Origin: a virus
IMG/VR virus record: IMGVR_UViG_3300033142_000349
Location: 1-35,617 of that record
DNA length: 35,617 nt
Reading direction: 5' to 3' (one strand)
Below, piece after piece: positions 1 through 8,823 of this stretch (position 1 is the stretch's first letter; each line of letters begins with the position of its first letter). The notes under the pieces were generated by a model. The model did not search any database. It worked only from the letters and a program-made list of their open reading frames with translations, and had not been told where the DNA came from. A program made the translations under genes and the position numbers.

Positions 1-1
1 A

Positions 2-1963
2 AAGATTAAGAGTAGGTTCGATTGGGAGAAATACCCAATGGACTTTAGAGAAGAATGGTGGGATTATATAGATGAAGAATTTAAAAGAAGAGATGAAGGG
101 TTTTGGTTTTATAATAATGGTAAACCTACTTATATCACTGGTACTCATTACATGTACTTGCAATGGTCAAAAATTGATGTCGGAGCTCCAGATTATAGAG
201 AAGCCAACAGATTGTTCTTTATTTTTTGGGAAGCCTGTAAAGCAGATTATAGGGCCTATGGAATGTGTTATCTTAAAAATAGGAGATCTGGATTTTCCTT
301 TATGTGTTCCGCAGAGCTTGTTAATCAAGCAACAATATCCAGTGATTCAAGATATGGTATATTATCCAAAACAGGTGCAGATGCTAAAAAGATGTTCACG
401 GATAAAGTTGTACCAATCTCGATTAACTATCCGTTTTTCTTCAAACCCATCCAAGATGGTATGGATCGTCCTAAAACCGAACTTGCCTATAGAGTACCAG
501 CGTCAAAACTTACACGTAGAAAGATTGAGGCAAACGAAGAACTTAGAGAACTAGATGGATTAGATACCACTATAGATTGGAAGAATACAGGAGACAACAG
601 TTACGATGGTGAAAAACTTAAACTATTAGGACACGATGAAAGTGGCAAATGGGAAAGACCTGATAATATAAAGAACAACTGGAAAGTAACTAAAACTTGT
701 TTAAGATTAGGTAGTAGAATTGTAGGTAAATGTATGATGGGATCTACTTCAAACGCTTTAGACAAAGGTGGTCAAAACTTTAAAGATATATACATAGGTT
801 CTAATTGTTTAGAAAGAAACAGAAACGGTCAAACTAAAGAAGGTTTATATTCATTGTTTATACCAATGGAATGGAACTACGAAGGATTTATAGATAGATA
901 TGGTTATCCAGTGTTTGACACTCCATCAGAACCAGTCTTAGGAATAGATGAAAATCATATAGAAGTTGGAGTAATAGAACACTGGGAGAATGAAGCAGAA
1001 GGATTAAAAAATGATCATGACTCTTTAAATGAATTTTACAGACAATTTCCTAGAACTGAACAACACGCTTTTAGGGACGAAACAAAAGATTCTTTATTTA
1101 ATCTTGTTAAAATATATCAACAAATAGATTTTAACGAAGAATATAATAATAGAGCAAACGTAACGCAAGGAAGTTTTATGTGGAGAGAAGGTATAAAAGA
1201 CACAGTAGTAGATTTTATGCCTAGTGCAAATGGAAGATTTTTTGTATCTTGGATTCCACCAGTTAGTATGCAAAACCGATTGGTTGTAAAAAATGGTATT
1301 AAATTTCCGGCTAATGAATTTGCTGGAGCATTTGGACTAGATAGTTATGACATTTCTGGTACAGTAGATGGAAGAGGATCTAATGGATCCTGTCATGGTT
1401 TAACTAAATTCTGCATGGCAGATGTTCCACCTAATCAGTTTTTTTTAGAATATATTTCTAGACCTCAAACGGCTGAAATATTCTTTGAAGATATTTTAAT
1501 GGCGATGGTTTTTTACGGAATGCCTATATTAGCAGAAAATAACAAACCAAGATTTTTATACTATTTAAGACGAAGAGGATACAGAGGTTTTAGTATAAAT
1601 AGACCTGATAAAGTTTGGAATAAATTATCTGTAACAGAAAAAGAAATAGGTGGTATACCTAATTCAAGTGAAGACATTAAACAAGCTCACGCAGCAGCAA
1701 TAGAATCTTATATAGAAACTTACGTAGGATTAATGGAAGATGGTAGTCATGGTAACATGTATTTTCAAAGAACATTAGAAGATTGGGGAAGATTTAATAT
1801 CAGCAGCAGAACTAAACATGATCCATCTATAAGTTCAGGATTAGCTATAATGGCTTGTAATAAAAATAAATACAAACCAGTACGAGACAAACAAATTACT
1901 CCAATACAATTAGGTATGAAGACATATGATAATAGTGGATATATTTCAAAAATAATAAAATAA
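2..1963 (+). CDS. terL: Terminase large subunit (5' end outside window)
   Basis: This is the DNA-packaging motor protein: an ATPase plus headful-type nuclease that docks on the portal and pumps phage DNA into the prohead. The frame is open from base 2, and the residues before the first ATG at 38 (KIKSRFDWEKYP) continue naturally into the protein, so the true start lies left of the window. Counting from that Met, residues 78-90 (YLKNRRSGFSFM) look like the modified P-loop of phage terminases. The later stretch GAFGLDSYDISG (about 1324-1360) and the HDPSISSGLAIMAC region near the end fit the acidic RNase H-like nuclease fold. About 650 residues is normal for the family. The portal start codon follows the stop directly. 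The call comes from motif resemblance and gene order; no alignment was run. Confidence 0.88.
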   Translation, partial: KIKSRFDWEKYPMDFREEWWDYIDEEFKRRDEGFWFYNNGKPTYITGTHYMYLQWSKIDVGAPDYREANRLFFIFWEACKADYRAYGMCYLKNRRSGFSFMCSAELVNQATISSDSRYGILSKTGADAKKMFTDKVVPISINYPFFFKPIQDGMDRPKTELAYRVPASKLTRRKIEANEELRELDGLDTTIDWKNTGDNSYDGEKLKLLGHDESGKWERPDNIKNNWKVTKTCLRLGSRIVGKCMMGSTSNALDKGGQNFKDIYIGSNCLERNRNGQTKEGLYSLFIPMEWNYEGFIDRYGYPVFDTPSEPVLGIDENHIEVGVIEHWENEAEGLKNDHDSLNEFYRQFPRTEQHAFRDETKDSLFNLVKIYQQIDFNEEYNNRANVTQGSFMWREGIKDTVVDFMPSANGRFFVSWIPPVSMQNRLVVKNGIKFPANEFAGAFGLDSYDISGTVDGRGSNGSCHGLTKFCMADVPPNQFFLEYISRPQTAEIFFEDILMAMVFYGMPILAENNKPRFLYYLRRRGYRGFSINRPDKVWNKLSVTEKEIGGIPNSSEDIKQAHAAAIESYIETYVGLMEDGSHGNMYFQRTLEDWGRFNISSRTKHDPSISSGLAIMACNKNKYKPVRDKQITPIQLGMKTYDNSGYISKIIK

Positions 1964-4375
1964 ATGAAGGTTTTTACAAATAGCAATAGTTCTTTTCCAG
2001 ATCAGGTAGTACCAGACGTGGAAAAAGCTACATGGGAATATGGGCTACAAGTAGGTCGAGCAATTGAAGGAGAATGGTTTTGGGCTGGTAGAGGAAGAGA
2101 TAGGTTTCACCAAAATTTCCAAAATTTTCACAACCTTAGATTATATGCGAGAGGAGAACAATCTGTTCAAAAGTATAAGGATGAATTAGCTATTGATGGA
2201 GATTTATCTTATTTAAACTTAGATTGGAAACCAGTACCCATTATTCCTAAATTTGTAGATATTGTTGTTAATGGAATAAATGATAGACATTTTGATATAA
2301 ACGCGTTTGCGCAAGATCCTGTTTGCTCTAGACAAAGAACTGAATATGCTACAGGTTTATTAACTGATATAAACGCAAAAGACTTTTTAACTCAAGTAGA
2401 ACAAACGTTAGGAGTTAATGCTTTTAATTCTGCTGACAGAGATAATGCTCCACAAGATCAAGAGGAGTTAGCAGTGCACTTACAAATGGATTTTAAACAG
2501 TCTGTAGAAGTTGCAGAAGAAGAAGTTATAAGTCAAGTTTTAGAAAAAAATAAATATGATTTAACAAGAGCTAGGTTTAATAAGGATTTAGTAGAAATTG
2601 GCATTGGTGCTTGTAAAACCACATGGAATCAATCTGAAGGAATTGTTGTTGATTATGTTGATCCTGCAACTTTAGTTTGGTCTTACACGGAAGATCCTAA
2701 CTTTGAAGATATCTGGTATGTTGGAGAAGTAAAAGGAATAAGTTTAGCAGATCTTAAAAAACAATTCCCTGAACTTACTGCAGCAGAGTTAGAAGAAATA
2801 GAAAGATATCCTGGCAATCAAAATTATTTACGCAATTGGAATGGTAGGCAAGATGATAACATAATACAAGTTTTATTTTTTGAATATAAAACTTATACTA
2901 ATCAAGTATTTAAAATAAAAGAAAACGATTACGGGTTAGAAAAAGTACTAGAAAAAAGTGATGCATTTAACCCACCAGAAAATGAATTAGGATATGGCAA
3001 ACTATCTAGAGCTATAGAAGTACTTTATTCAGGAGCTAAAATATTAGGACATCCTCAGATGTTAAAGTGGGAGATGGCGGAAAATATGACACGTCCTGTT
3101 GCAGATACAGTAAAAGTAAATATGAATTATGCTATCTGTGCTCCAAGAATGTATAAGGGAAGAATAAACTCTTTAGTAAATAGAGTGACAGGTTTTGCTG
3201 ATATGGTTCAAATCACTCACTTAAAATTGCAACAAGTTCTATCTAGAATGGTACCTGATGGTGTATATCTAGATGTAGATGGATTAGCAGAAGTAGATCT
3301 AGGTAATGGGACGAACTACAATCCTCGTGAAGCTTTAAATATGTACTTTCAAACGGGTAGTGTAGTAGGTAGATCATTGACGCAGGACGGAGATGCTAAT
3401 AGAGGTAAAGTTCCTATACAAGAGTTACAATCTTCAGCTGGACAAGCTAAAATACAGTCACTGATACAAACATATCAGTACTATCTTCAAATGATCAGAG
3501 ATGTGACGGGATTGAACGAGGCGCGTGATGGTAGTATGCCAGACAAAGATTCATTAGTAGGAATTCAAAAATTAGCTGCAGCAAACTCTAATACAGCTAC
3601 TAGACATATATTAGAGGCTAGTTTGTATATAACATTAAGAATGTGCGAAAACATTTCAATGAGAGTTGCAGATTCATTAATGTATCCTACAACAAGAGCA
3701 GCCTTAGAAAATAGTATATCTCAATATAATGTTGGAACTTTAGATGAATTAGCTGAATTAAACATTCATGACTTTGGTATATTTATAAATTTAGAACCAG
3801 ATGAAGAAGAAAAAGCTCAACTAGAACAAAATATTCAAATAGCATTAAAAGAAAATCAAATATATTTAGAAGACGCTATTGATATTAGAGAAGTCAAAAA
3901 CCTCACATTAGCTAATCAATTTTTAAAATATAGAAGAAGAAAAAAGGCTGAACAAGATCAAGCTAATCAAGAGCGAATGATACAAGCCCAAGCTCAGGCT
4001 AGCGCAGAAGCTGCAGAAAAAGCAGCTATGGCTGAAGTTCAAAAACAACAAGCGTTAGTAGAAACACAAGCTCAACTAAAGAAAGTAGAAATGGAATTGC
4101 AAATTCAAAAAATGCAAATTCAACTTAATCACGACATGCAAATGGCGCAACAAAGATTTCAATATGATATGCAGTTAAAAGGTATGGATGATGAAAAAGA
4201 TGCTGCGAGAGAAAAAGAAATTGAAGAAAGAAAAGACAAAAGAACAAGAATACAAGGAACACAACAAAGTAAAATGATAGCACAAAGAACTAATGATAGT
4301 GCTCCAATAGACTTTGAAGCAGGAGGTGGAGCAGGTCAAATGGGGTTTTCTCCAGATGATTTCACTCCAACTTAA
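1964..4375 (+). CDS. Portal protein
   Basis: This is probably the dodecameric portal at the capsid vertex through which DNA enters and leaves and to which the neck attaches. The ATG abuts the terminase stop. At 803 residues it is in the size range of P22-type and crAss-like portals. The middle of the protein is a mixed fold with stretches such as SSAGQAKIQSLIQTYQYYLQ and a ring-facing helix region. From about residue 655 to 765 it becomes a long Gln/Ala/Glu/Lys-rich coiled coil, as expected for a C-terminal barrel or crown helix. It ends in a Gly-rich tail (GGGAGQMG). The position directly after the terminase is the main support; no single diagnostic motif was recognised. Confidence 0.82.
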   Translation: MKVFTNSNSSFPDQVVPDVEKATWEYGLQVGRAIEGEWFWAGRGRDRFHQNFQNFHNLRLYARGEQSVQKYKDELAIDGDLSYLNLDWKPVPIIPKFVDIVVNGINDRHFDINAFAQDPVCSRQRTEYATGLLTDINAKDFLTQVEQTLGVNAFNSADRDNAPQDQEELAVHLQMDFKQSVEVAEEEVISQVLEKNKYDLTRARFNKDLVEIGIGACKTTWNQSEGIVVDYVDPATLVWSYTEDPNFEDIWYVGEVKGISLADLKKQFPELTAAELEEIERYPGNQNYLRNWNGRQDDNIIQVLFFEYKTYTNQVFKIKENDYGLEKVLEKSDAFNPPENELGYGKLSRAIEVLYSGAKILGHPQMLKWEMAENMTRPVADTVKVNMNYAICAPRMYKGRINSLVNRVTGFADMVQITHLKLQQVLSRMVPDGVYLDVDGLAEVDLGNGTNYNPREALNMYFQTGSVVGRSLTQDGDANRGKVPIQELQSSAGQAKIQSLIQTYQYYLQMIRDVTGLNEARDGSMPDKDSLVGIQKLAAANSNTATRHILEASLYITLRMCENISMRVADSLMYPTTRAALENSISQYNVGTLDELAELNIHDFGIFINLEPDEEEKAQLEQNIQIALKENQIYLEDAIDIREVKNLTLANQFLKYRRRKKAEQDQANQERMIQAQAQASAEAAEKAAMAEVQKQQALVETQAQLKKVEMELQIQKMQIQLNHDMQMAQQRFQYDMQLKGMDDEKDAAREKEIEERKDKRTRIQGTQQSKMIAQRTNDSAPIDFEAGGGAGQMGFSPDDFTPT

Positions 4376-4382
4376 TTATTAA

Positions 4383-4400
4383 TTATTATATTATATTATG
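4383..4400 (+). promoter_or_regulatory. AT-only gene leader, copy 1
   Basis: The 18 bases TTATTATATTATATTATG end in the start codon of the scaffold-like gene. The same 18 bases end in the start codon at 7203. There is no Shine-Dalgarno sequence, which fits Bacteroidota-type A/T-rich initiation regions. It could be a translation-initiation leader or contain a -7-like promoter element. Both roles are inference. Confidence 0.35.
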
Positions 4401-5579
4401 TCAGAAGAAACAGTAGGAACGCAAGTACCTCAAGAAGGAGAATTTAAAATGAAAAAGAAACGTGGTAGACCACGAAAACTTGCTAATAAAAAAGATGATT
4501 CTATAAAAGTAGAATTAAATAAAAAAGAAGAAGATGCCGTTCAAGAGCCAATCACAGAGAATAGCGTGCAGAGCACAGGAGAGGAAAGCAAAGAAGAAAG
4601 GAAAGAAGCCGAAGTGGAATTGCAACCTGTGGGAGAGACACACTCCGAAAAACAAACCTCTTCCGATGAGGTTAAAGAAGAAGAAAAAATAGTTGAAGAA
4701 ATTATAGAAACACCTGTAGAAGCTAAAGCTACTACACCCACACCAGAAGCACAACAAGTTAATGTTCCAGAGAATTTGGAAAACTTAGTTAAGTTTATGA
4801 AAGAAACTGGTGGCACTGTAGAAGATTACGTTAATCTAAATAAAGATTATACTAATGTAGATGACAGTAAGGTGTTAAGAGAATATTATTCCAAAACTAA
4901 ATCCCATTTAGATAAAGAAGAAATAGATTTTCTTTTAGATGATAAATTTTCATGGGACGAAGATGTGGATGATGAACGAACAGTTAAAATGAAAAAACTG
5001 TCGTATAAAGAAGAAGTTGCAAATGCTCGTAAATTCTTGGAAGATTCAAAAGGAGATTACTATAAAGAAATCAAGTTGAGATCTAATATAACTCCAGAAC
5101 AACAAGAGGCTATGAAATTTTGGGACACGTACAAACAGAACCAAGAAGAAGCAGCGAAAATGCATGGTCACTTTAAAAGTAAAACTGTAGAATTTTTTAA
5201 AGGAGATTTTAATGGTTTTAACTTTGATGTAGGGGAAAAATCATTTAGGTATAAACTAAATAATCCCGAAGACACTGCTAATCGTCAATCTGATTTGCGC
5301 TCCGTTTTTAAGAAGTTCTTAAATGACAAAGGAGAAGTAATCGATTATTCCGGTTATCACAAAGCTATCTATGCAGCAAGAAATTCTGATTCCATTGCTA
5401 AACATTTTTACGACCAAGGCAAAGCCGATGCGACTAAAGATTTAATGGCAAAATCTAAAAATATAAATGATGGTAAACCTAGGGCAACCTCAGGTGGCGA
5501 TATGTATATTAATGGATTAAAGGTTAAAGCAATTACTGGTGCTGATGCTTCGAAGTTGAAAATTAAAAAAAGAACATAA
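4398..5579 (+). CDS. Scaffold-like head assembly protein with AT-hook
   Basis: Probably the capsid scaffold, judged from its place between portal and capsid genes and its composition. Residues 22-27 read RGRPRK, the core of an AT-hook that binds the minor groove of AT-rich DNA. Residues 30-115 are a low-complexity, Glu/Lys-rich, presumably disordered segment. From about 120 on the protein is helical and charged. It ends in a basic tail (KIKKRT), as scaffold C-termini that touch the capsid protein often do. Met18 at 4449 is preceded by AGAAGGAG eight bases upstream, so a second, shorter product starting just before the AT-hook is possible. No enzyme motif was seen. A nucleoid-binding head protein is an alternative. 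Confidence 0.6.
   Translation: MSEETVGTQVPQEGEFKMKKKRGRPRKLANKKDDSIKVELNKKEEDAVQEPITENSVQSTGEESKEERKEAEVELQPVGETHSEKQTSSDEVKEEEKIVEEIIETPVEAKATTPTPEAQQVNVPENLENLVKFMKETGGTVEDYVNLNKDYTNVDDSKVLREYYSKTKSHLDKEEIDFLLDDKFSWDEDVDDERTVKMKKLSYKEEVANARKFLEDSKGDYYKEIKLRSNITPEQQEAMKFWDTYKQNQEEAAKMHGHFKSKTVEFFKGDFNGFNFDVGEKSFRYKLNNPEDTANRQSDLRSVFKKFLNDKGEVIDYSGYHKAIYAARNSDSIAKHFYDQGKADATKDLMAKSKNINDGKPRATSGGDMYINGLKVKAITGADASKLKIKKRT
4433..4451 (+). promoter_or_regulatory. Internal Shine-Dalgarno and alternative start in scaffold gene
   Basis: AGAAGGAG (4433-4440) lies eight bases before the in-frame ATG at 4449. This is one of the few good Shine-Dalgarno matches in a window where most starts have none. 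If used, it yields a product 17 residues shorter. Flavobacterial ribosomes use such sites weakly, so use is uncertain. Confidence 0.35.
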
Positions 5580-5596
5580 CTTAAAAATTTAAAATT

Positions 5597-7141
5597 ATGA
5601 GTTTAAATCCAGCGTTGGGTCCAAATTTGGAGCCCGCTCAGAAGCGAATGACATTAACTACTAACTATTTGTCTTTTACAGATGGTGATAATGACTTCGC
5701 ACAACAATACCTACCAGAGCTTTATGAGCAAGAGGTAGAAAGATATGGTAATAGAACTATTGCCGGATTCTTAAGAATGGTTGGCGCTGAAATGCCAATG
5801 ACATCTGACCAAGTTGTATGGTCTGAACAAAATAGATTACATGTTGCTTATGAAACATGTGAAGTAATAGATGATACTACAATTAGAGTAGCTATTGACC
5901 CAGATGTTTCTGCAGCTGGTGGTACAGTAGGTAACAAAGAATGTGCTATCAAAATCAACCAAACCTTAGTGGTTTATGGAAATGGTACTACAGGTGCTGG
6001 AATTGGTGAAACAATGAAAGTAATTGTAACTGCTGCTCCTAGCAACTACACAGGTGGTGGTGCTGGTGTAACTAGAGAATGTGACGTAACAGTTGCTCCT
6101 TATACTGCTGCTGGCTTAACAGTTGGTTCTGGTGGTGTTTTCTCTGGATCAGGATCTTCTGGTGGTGTTAACTCTGCTGTAGCTGTATTTGTTTACGGTG
6201 CAGAATGGGTGAAAGGTTCTAACACAGATGCATTAGCTTCTATCGAACCAGATTTCACACAGTATTCTAACTCACCTATAATCATAAGAGATAAGTTTGA
6301 GATCAATGGATCTGATACTGCTCAAATTGGTTGGGTTGAAGTTTCTACTGAAGATGGAACATCTGGATTTTTATGGTATCTAAAGTCTGAATCTGAAACA
6401 AGATTAAGATTTGAAGATTACATGGAGATGGCAATGGTTGAAGGTGAACTTGCTACTGCTGGTTCAGCTGTGGCTGGTATTGCTTTATCTAACGCTGCTT
6501 TTACAGGTAACAAAGGAACTCAAGGTTTATTTGCTGCTGTAAGAGACAGAGGACATGAGTATCAAAATTTCGCAGGTGCTGGCGGTGGTAATGCTGCTTT
6601 AGCTGACTTTGATGAAATTTTAGCTCAGTTAGATTTTGAAGGAGCTATTGAAGAAAACATGATTTTCTGTAATAGATCTTTATCTCTAGCAATGGACAAC
6701 ATGATGGCAAACGTTAACGGATCAGCTCAAGCTGGTGGTGCTAACGGAGCTTCTTATGGTCTATTTGAAAATGATGCTAATATGGCATTGAACTTTGGGT
6801 TTGATGGTTTTAGAAGAGGTTCTTATGACTTCTACAAAACTGATTGGAAATATCTTAACGATGCTTCTACTCGAGGTTTAGCAAAAGATATCGAAGGTGT
6901 TATGGTTCCTGCTGGAACTTCAACAGTTTACGATCAAATGCTAGGTTCAAATATCAGACGTCCATTCTTGCACGTTAGATATAGAGCTTCAGAAACTGAT
7001 GACAGAAGACTTAAGTCTTGGGTTACAGGTTCTGTAGGTGGAGCTTACACATCTTCTTTAGATGCTATGGAAGTTCACTTCCTATCTGAAAGATGTTTGG
7101 TAACACAAGCAGCTAACAACTTTATCTTGTTCACTACTTGA
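5597..7141 (+). CDS. Major capsid protein
   Basis: This 514-residue protein is the best candidate for the icosahedral shell subunit, presumably with the HK97 fold. Support: it directly follows portal and scaffold genes, it is followed by a strong terminator, and its length fits. Its codons use more C-ending forms than neighbouring genes. Residues about 125-205 form a Gly/Ser/Thr/Val-rich block that looks like a beta insertion domain on the capsid surface. The C-terminal part (RRPFLHVRYRASETDDRRLKS) resembles a structured capsid core. It ends in three consecutive in-frame stops (TGA TAA TAA), unlike most genes here, which end in a single TAA. No N-terminal protease-processing site is obvious. 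Confidence 0.8.
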   Translation: MSLNPALGPNLEPAQKRMTLTTNYLSFTDGDNDFAQQYLPELYEQEVERYGNRTIAGFLRMVGAEMPMTSDQVVWSEQNRLHVAYETCEVIDDTTIRVAIDPDVSAAGGTVGNKECAIKINQTLVVYGNGTTGAGIGETMKVIVTAAPSNYTGGGAGVTRECDVTVAPYTAAGLTVGSGGVFSGSGSSGGVNSAVAVFVYGAEWVKGSNTDALASIEPDFTQYSNSPIIIRDKFEINGSDTAQIGWVEVSTEDGTSGFLWYLKSESETRLRFEDYMEMAMVEGELATAGSAVAGIALSNAAFTGNKGTQGLFAAVRDRGHEYQNFAGAGGGNAALADFDEILAQLDFEGAIEENMIFCNRSLSLAMDNMMANVNGSAQAGGANGASYGLFENDANMALNFGFDGFRRGSYDFYKTDWKYLNDASTRGLAKDIEGVMVPAGTSTVYDQMLGSNIRRPFLHVRYRASETDDRRLKSWVTGSVGGAYTSSLDAMEVHFLSERCLVTQAANNFILFTT

Positions 7142-7152
7142 TAATAACCTTT

Positions 7153-7185
7153 ACTAGGGTGTTTCGGCACCCTAGTTTTTATTTT
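7153..7185 (+). terminator. Rho-independent terminator after capsid gene
   Basis: A perfect 9-bp stem, ACTAGGGTG (7153-7161) with CACCCTAGT (7168-7176), closes a loop containing TTCG and is followed by a T-rich run to 7189. It begins 11 bases after the capsid stop, which fits a role in setting capsid transcript levels. Confidence 0.9.
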
Positions 7186-7187
7186 TT

Positions 7188-7205
7188 TTATTATATTATA
7201 TTATG
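7188..7205 (+). promoter_or_regulatory. AT-only gene leader, copy 2
   Basis: The 18 bases TTATTATATTATATTATG here are identical to 4383-4400, again ending in the start codon, in this case the one at 7203. The element immediately follows the T-run of the capsid terminator, so a promoter restarting transcription is possible but unproven. Confidence 0.35.
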
Positions 7206-7958
7206 AAAACAACAGCAACTCCCAAAGATTGGGAAATAAAAGATAGACTTTACACGTTAATCAATAAAAAGCCTTTAACACTAAGATTAAGTTCTAGGCA
7301 CAGTGCTAGATCTCCATTATTATATTTTGATGAAGAATCTGGCGAACAAAGAGAGTTACGATATGCTACTAATATGGCCTCTCCATTTGTAGATGAACAA
7401 AATGGAACCGCGACTATGGGACATATTGTATTTCAAGATGGAAGATTGTTTGTTCCAAAAGAACAGCAAAACTTACAAAAACTATTATCACTTTATCATC
7501 CAAGACGAGAAAGAGAATATAGAGAACATAGGCCACAAATAATAGCACAATACGACATAGAAGATATTGAACTAGAAATTGATGCATTAAATATTGCTAA
7601 AACATTAGATATAGAACAAGCTGAAGCTATAATGAGAGTTGAAGAAGGTTCTAGAGTTAATAAGATGAGTTCTAGAGAGATTAAAAGAGATTTATTAATA
7701 TTTGCTAAAAGAAAACCTAAACTCTTCTTAGATTTAGTTAATGATGAAAATGTACAGCTTAGAAGCACTGCTATAAAAGCTGTTGAAAATAGAATTATTA
7801 AACTTTCTCAAGATAACCGAACATTTAGTTGGGCAAGTAATGGAAAGAAGTTAATGACAATTCCTTTTGATGAAAACCCTTATTCCGCAATGGCGTCCTG
7901 GTTTCAGACTGATGAAGGATTGGAAGTATTTAAATCTATACAGAAAAAACTTTCTTAA
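7203..7958 (+). CDS. Conserved phage protein of unknown function (head/neck region)
   Basis: I do not assign a function. The 251-residue protein is soluble, charged and mostly helical, with no signal peptide or membrane segment. Residues about 120-200 are alpha-helical with an acidic/basic pattern (EDIELEIDALNIAKTL, SSREIKRDLLIFAKRKP). The N-terminal third contains a beta-rich part (LLYFDEESGEQRELRYATN). It sits between two terminators, alone on its transcription segment, between capsid and connector genes. A virion or head-completion protein is therefore the likeliest role, by position only. From memory, similar proteins accompany capsid genes in uncultured marine phages. Confidence 0.6.
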   Translation: MKTTATPKDWEIKDRLYTLINKKPLTLRLSSRHSARSPLLYFDEESGEQRELRYATNMASPFVDEQNGTATMGHIVFQDGRLFVPKEQQNLQKLLSLYHPRREREYREHRPQIIAQYDIEDIELEIDALNIAKTLDIEQAEAIMRVEEGSRVNKMSSREIKRDLLIFAKRKPKLFLDLVNDENVQLRSTAIKAVENRIIKLSQDNRTFSWASNGKKLMTIPFDENPYSAMASWFQTDEGLEVFKSIQKKLS

Positions 7959-7972
7959 CGTGTGATAATAAT

Positions 7973-8001
7973 AAAGGCGGCCTTTGCGCCGCTTTTTTTT
8001 T
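7973..8001 (+). terminator. Rho-independent terminator
   Basis: The stem AAAGGCGGC (7973-7981) pairs with GCCGCTTTT (7988-7996), including one G-T wobble, and has a six-base loop. A run of T residues continues to about 8001. It lies 15 bases after a stop codon and just before the next gene, whose ATG is at 8014. Confidence 0.82.
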
Positions 8002-8013
8002 AAAATATTACAA

Positions 8014-8820
8014 ATGGCTATAAACGTAAACGATGTATATCAAACAGTCTTATTAATTCTTAATAAAGAACAAAGAGGTTATATGACACCTTTTGAATTC
8101 AATAAGATAGCAACTCAAGTCCAAAGGGAAATCTTCGAAAGATATTTTGAAGACTTAAATCTATATTCCCGTACTCCACAAACAGAAATAGAATATGCTG
8201 ATCGGTTGAAAAACACTGAAGAGAAATTAGAAGTATTTAGAACTGAAGAATTTCCTACTTATACAGGTGGAGGTTTTGATATACCTGAAGATTTGTATAG
8301 ATTAGGAGGAGTAACATTTAGAGACTTTTTACTAGTTCCAGGTGTTGCTAATACTTATAACTTTAGTGATGAATATGTTGAGTTACAACCTGTTGATAGG
8401 CATGAATTTAATTTAGTATCTAGATCTAAGTTGACAGCTCCCTCCAAGTCATGGCCTATATATCTTTATGAAAGAAATAAAATATTTGTTAAACCTACTT
8501 CTATTAATTTAGGCAAAAACCTTACAACTATACCACAAATAACTGAAGGTTCAATTCTAATTGATTATATTAGAAAACCAGAAGATGTAGCTTGGGGATA
8601 TACGGTTGGTACATTAGGACAATTTGTATACGCTCCTCCAGGAACATCAGGAGTTGTTACGCCCGCTTCCGGATCTGTTGATTTTGAACTTCATAATTCA
8701 GAGCAAACAGAAGTAGTTATTAACATTTTGTTTTATGCTGGTGTAGTTATAAGAGATCCACAAATAGTACAAGTGGCTACTCAAAAAATTCAACAAGAAG
8801 AAACTTTAGAAAAACAATAA
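8014..8820 (+). CDS. Head-tail connector or neck protein (putative)
   Basis: Probably part of the portal-proximal neck; this rests on position and on resemblance, from memory, to proteins that open with a similar segment (INVNDVYQTVLLILNKEQRGYM) in marine phages. I chose the ATG at 8014 because the longer frame from TTG at 7984 would start inside the terminator hairpin. The product has 268 residues. The N-terminal 60 residues are helical (PFEFNKIATQVQREIFERYFED), as in gp4-type adaptors. The rest is beta-rich, with a Pro/Gly/Ser linker near residues 200-220. The next gene starts three bases after the stop, so the two are probably co-translated. Confidence 0.55.
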   Translation: MAINVNDVYQTVLLILNKEQRGYMTPFEFNKIATQVQREIFERYFEDLNLYSRTPQTEIEYADRLKNTEEKLEVFRTEEFPTYTGGGFDIPEDLYRLGGVTFRDFLLVPGVANTYNFSDEYVELQPVDRHEFNLVSRSKLTAPSKSWPIYLYERNKIFVKPTSINLGKNLTTIPQITEGSILIDYIRKPEDVAWGYTVGTLGQFVYAPPGTSGVVTPASGSVDFELHNSEQTEVVINILFYAGVVIRDPQIVQVATQKIQQEETLEKQ

Positions 8821-8823
8821 GAT

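Noticed and set aside
72-554. 160-residue open frame on the plus strand inside the terminase gene
   Set aside because: It overlaps a clearly recognisable terminase frame; its translation is low-complexity and has no domain-like features.
4515-4816. Two open frames on the minus strand, rich in Phe/Ser/Cys
   Set aside because: They are the mirror image of the Glu/Lys-rich disordered part of the scaffold gene.
7984-8013. Ten-residue N-terminal extension of the neck protein from a TTG
   Set aside because: Those bases are the terminator hairpin and T-run; the ATG at 8014 begins the protein-like sequence.
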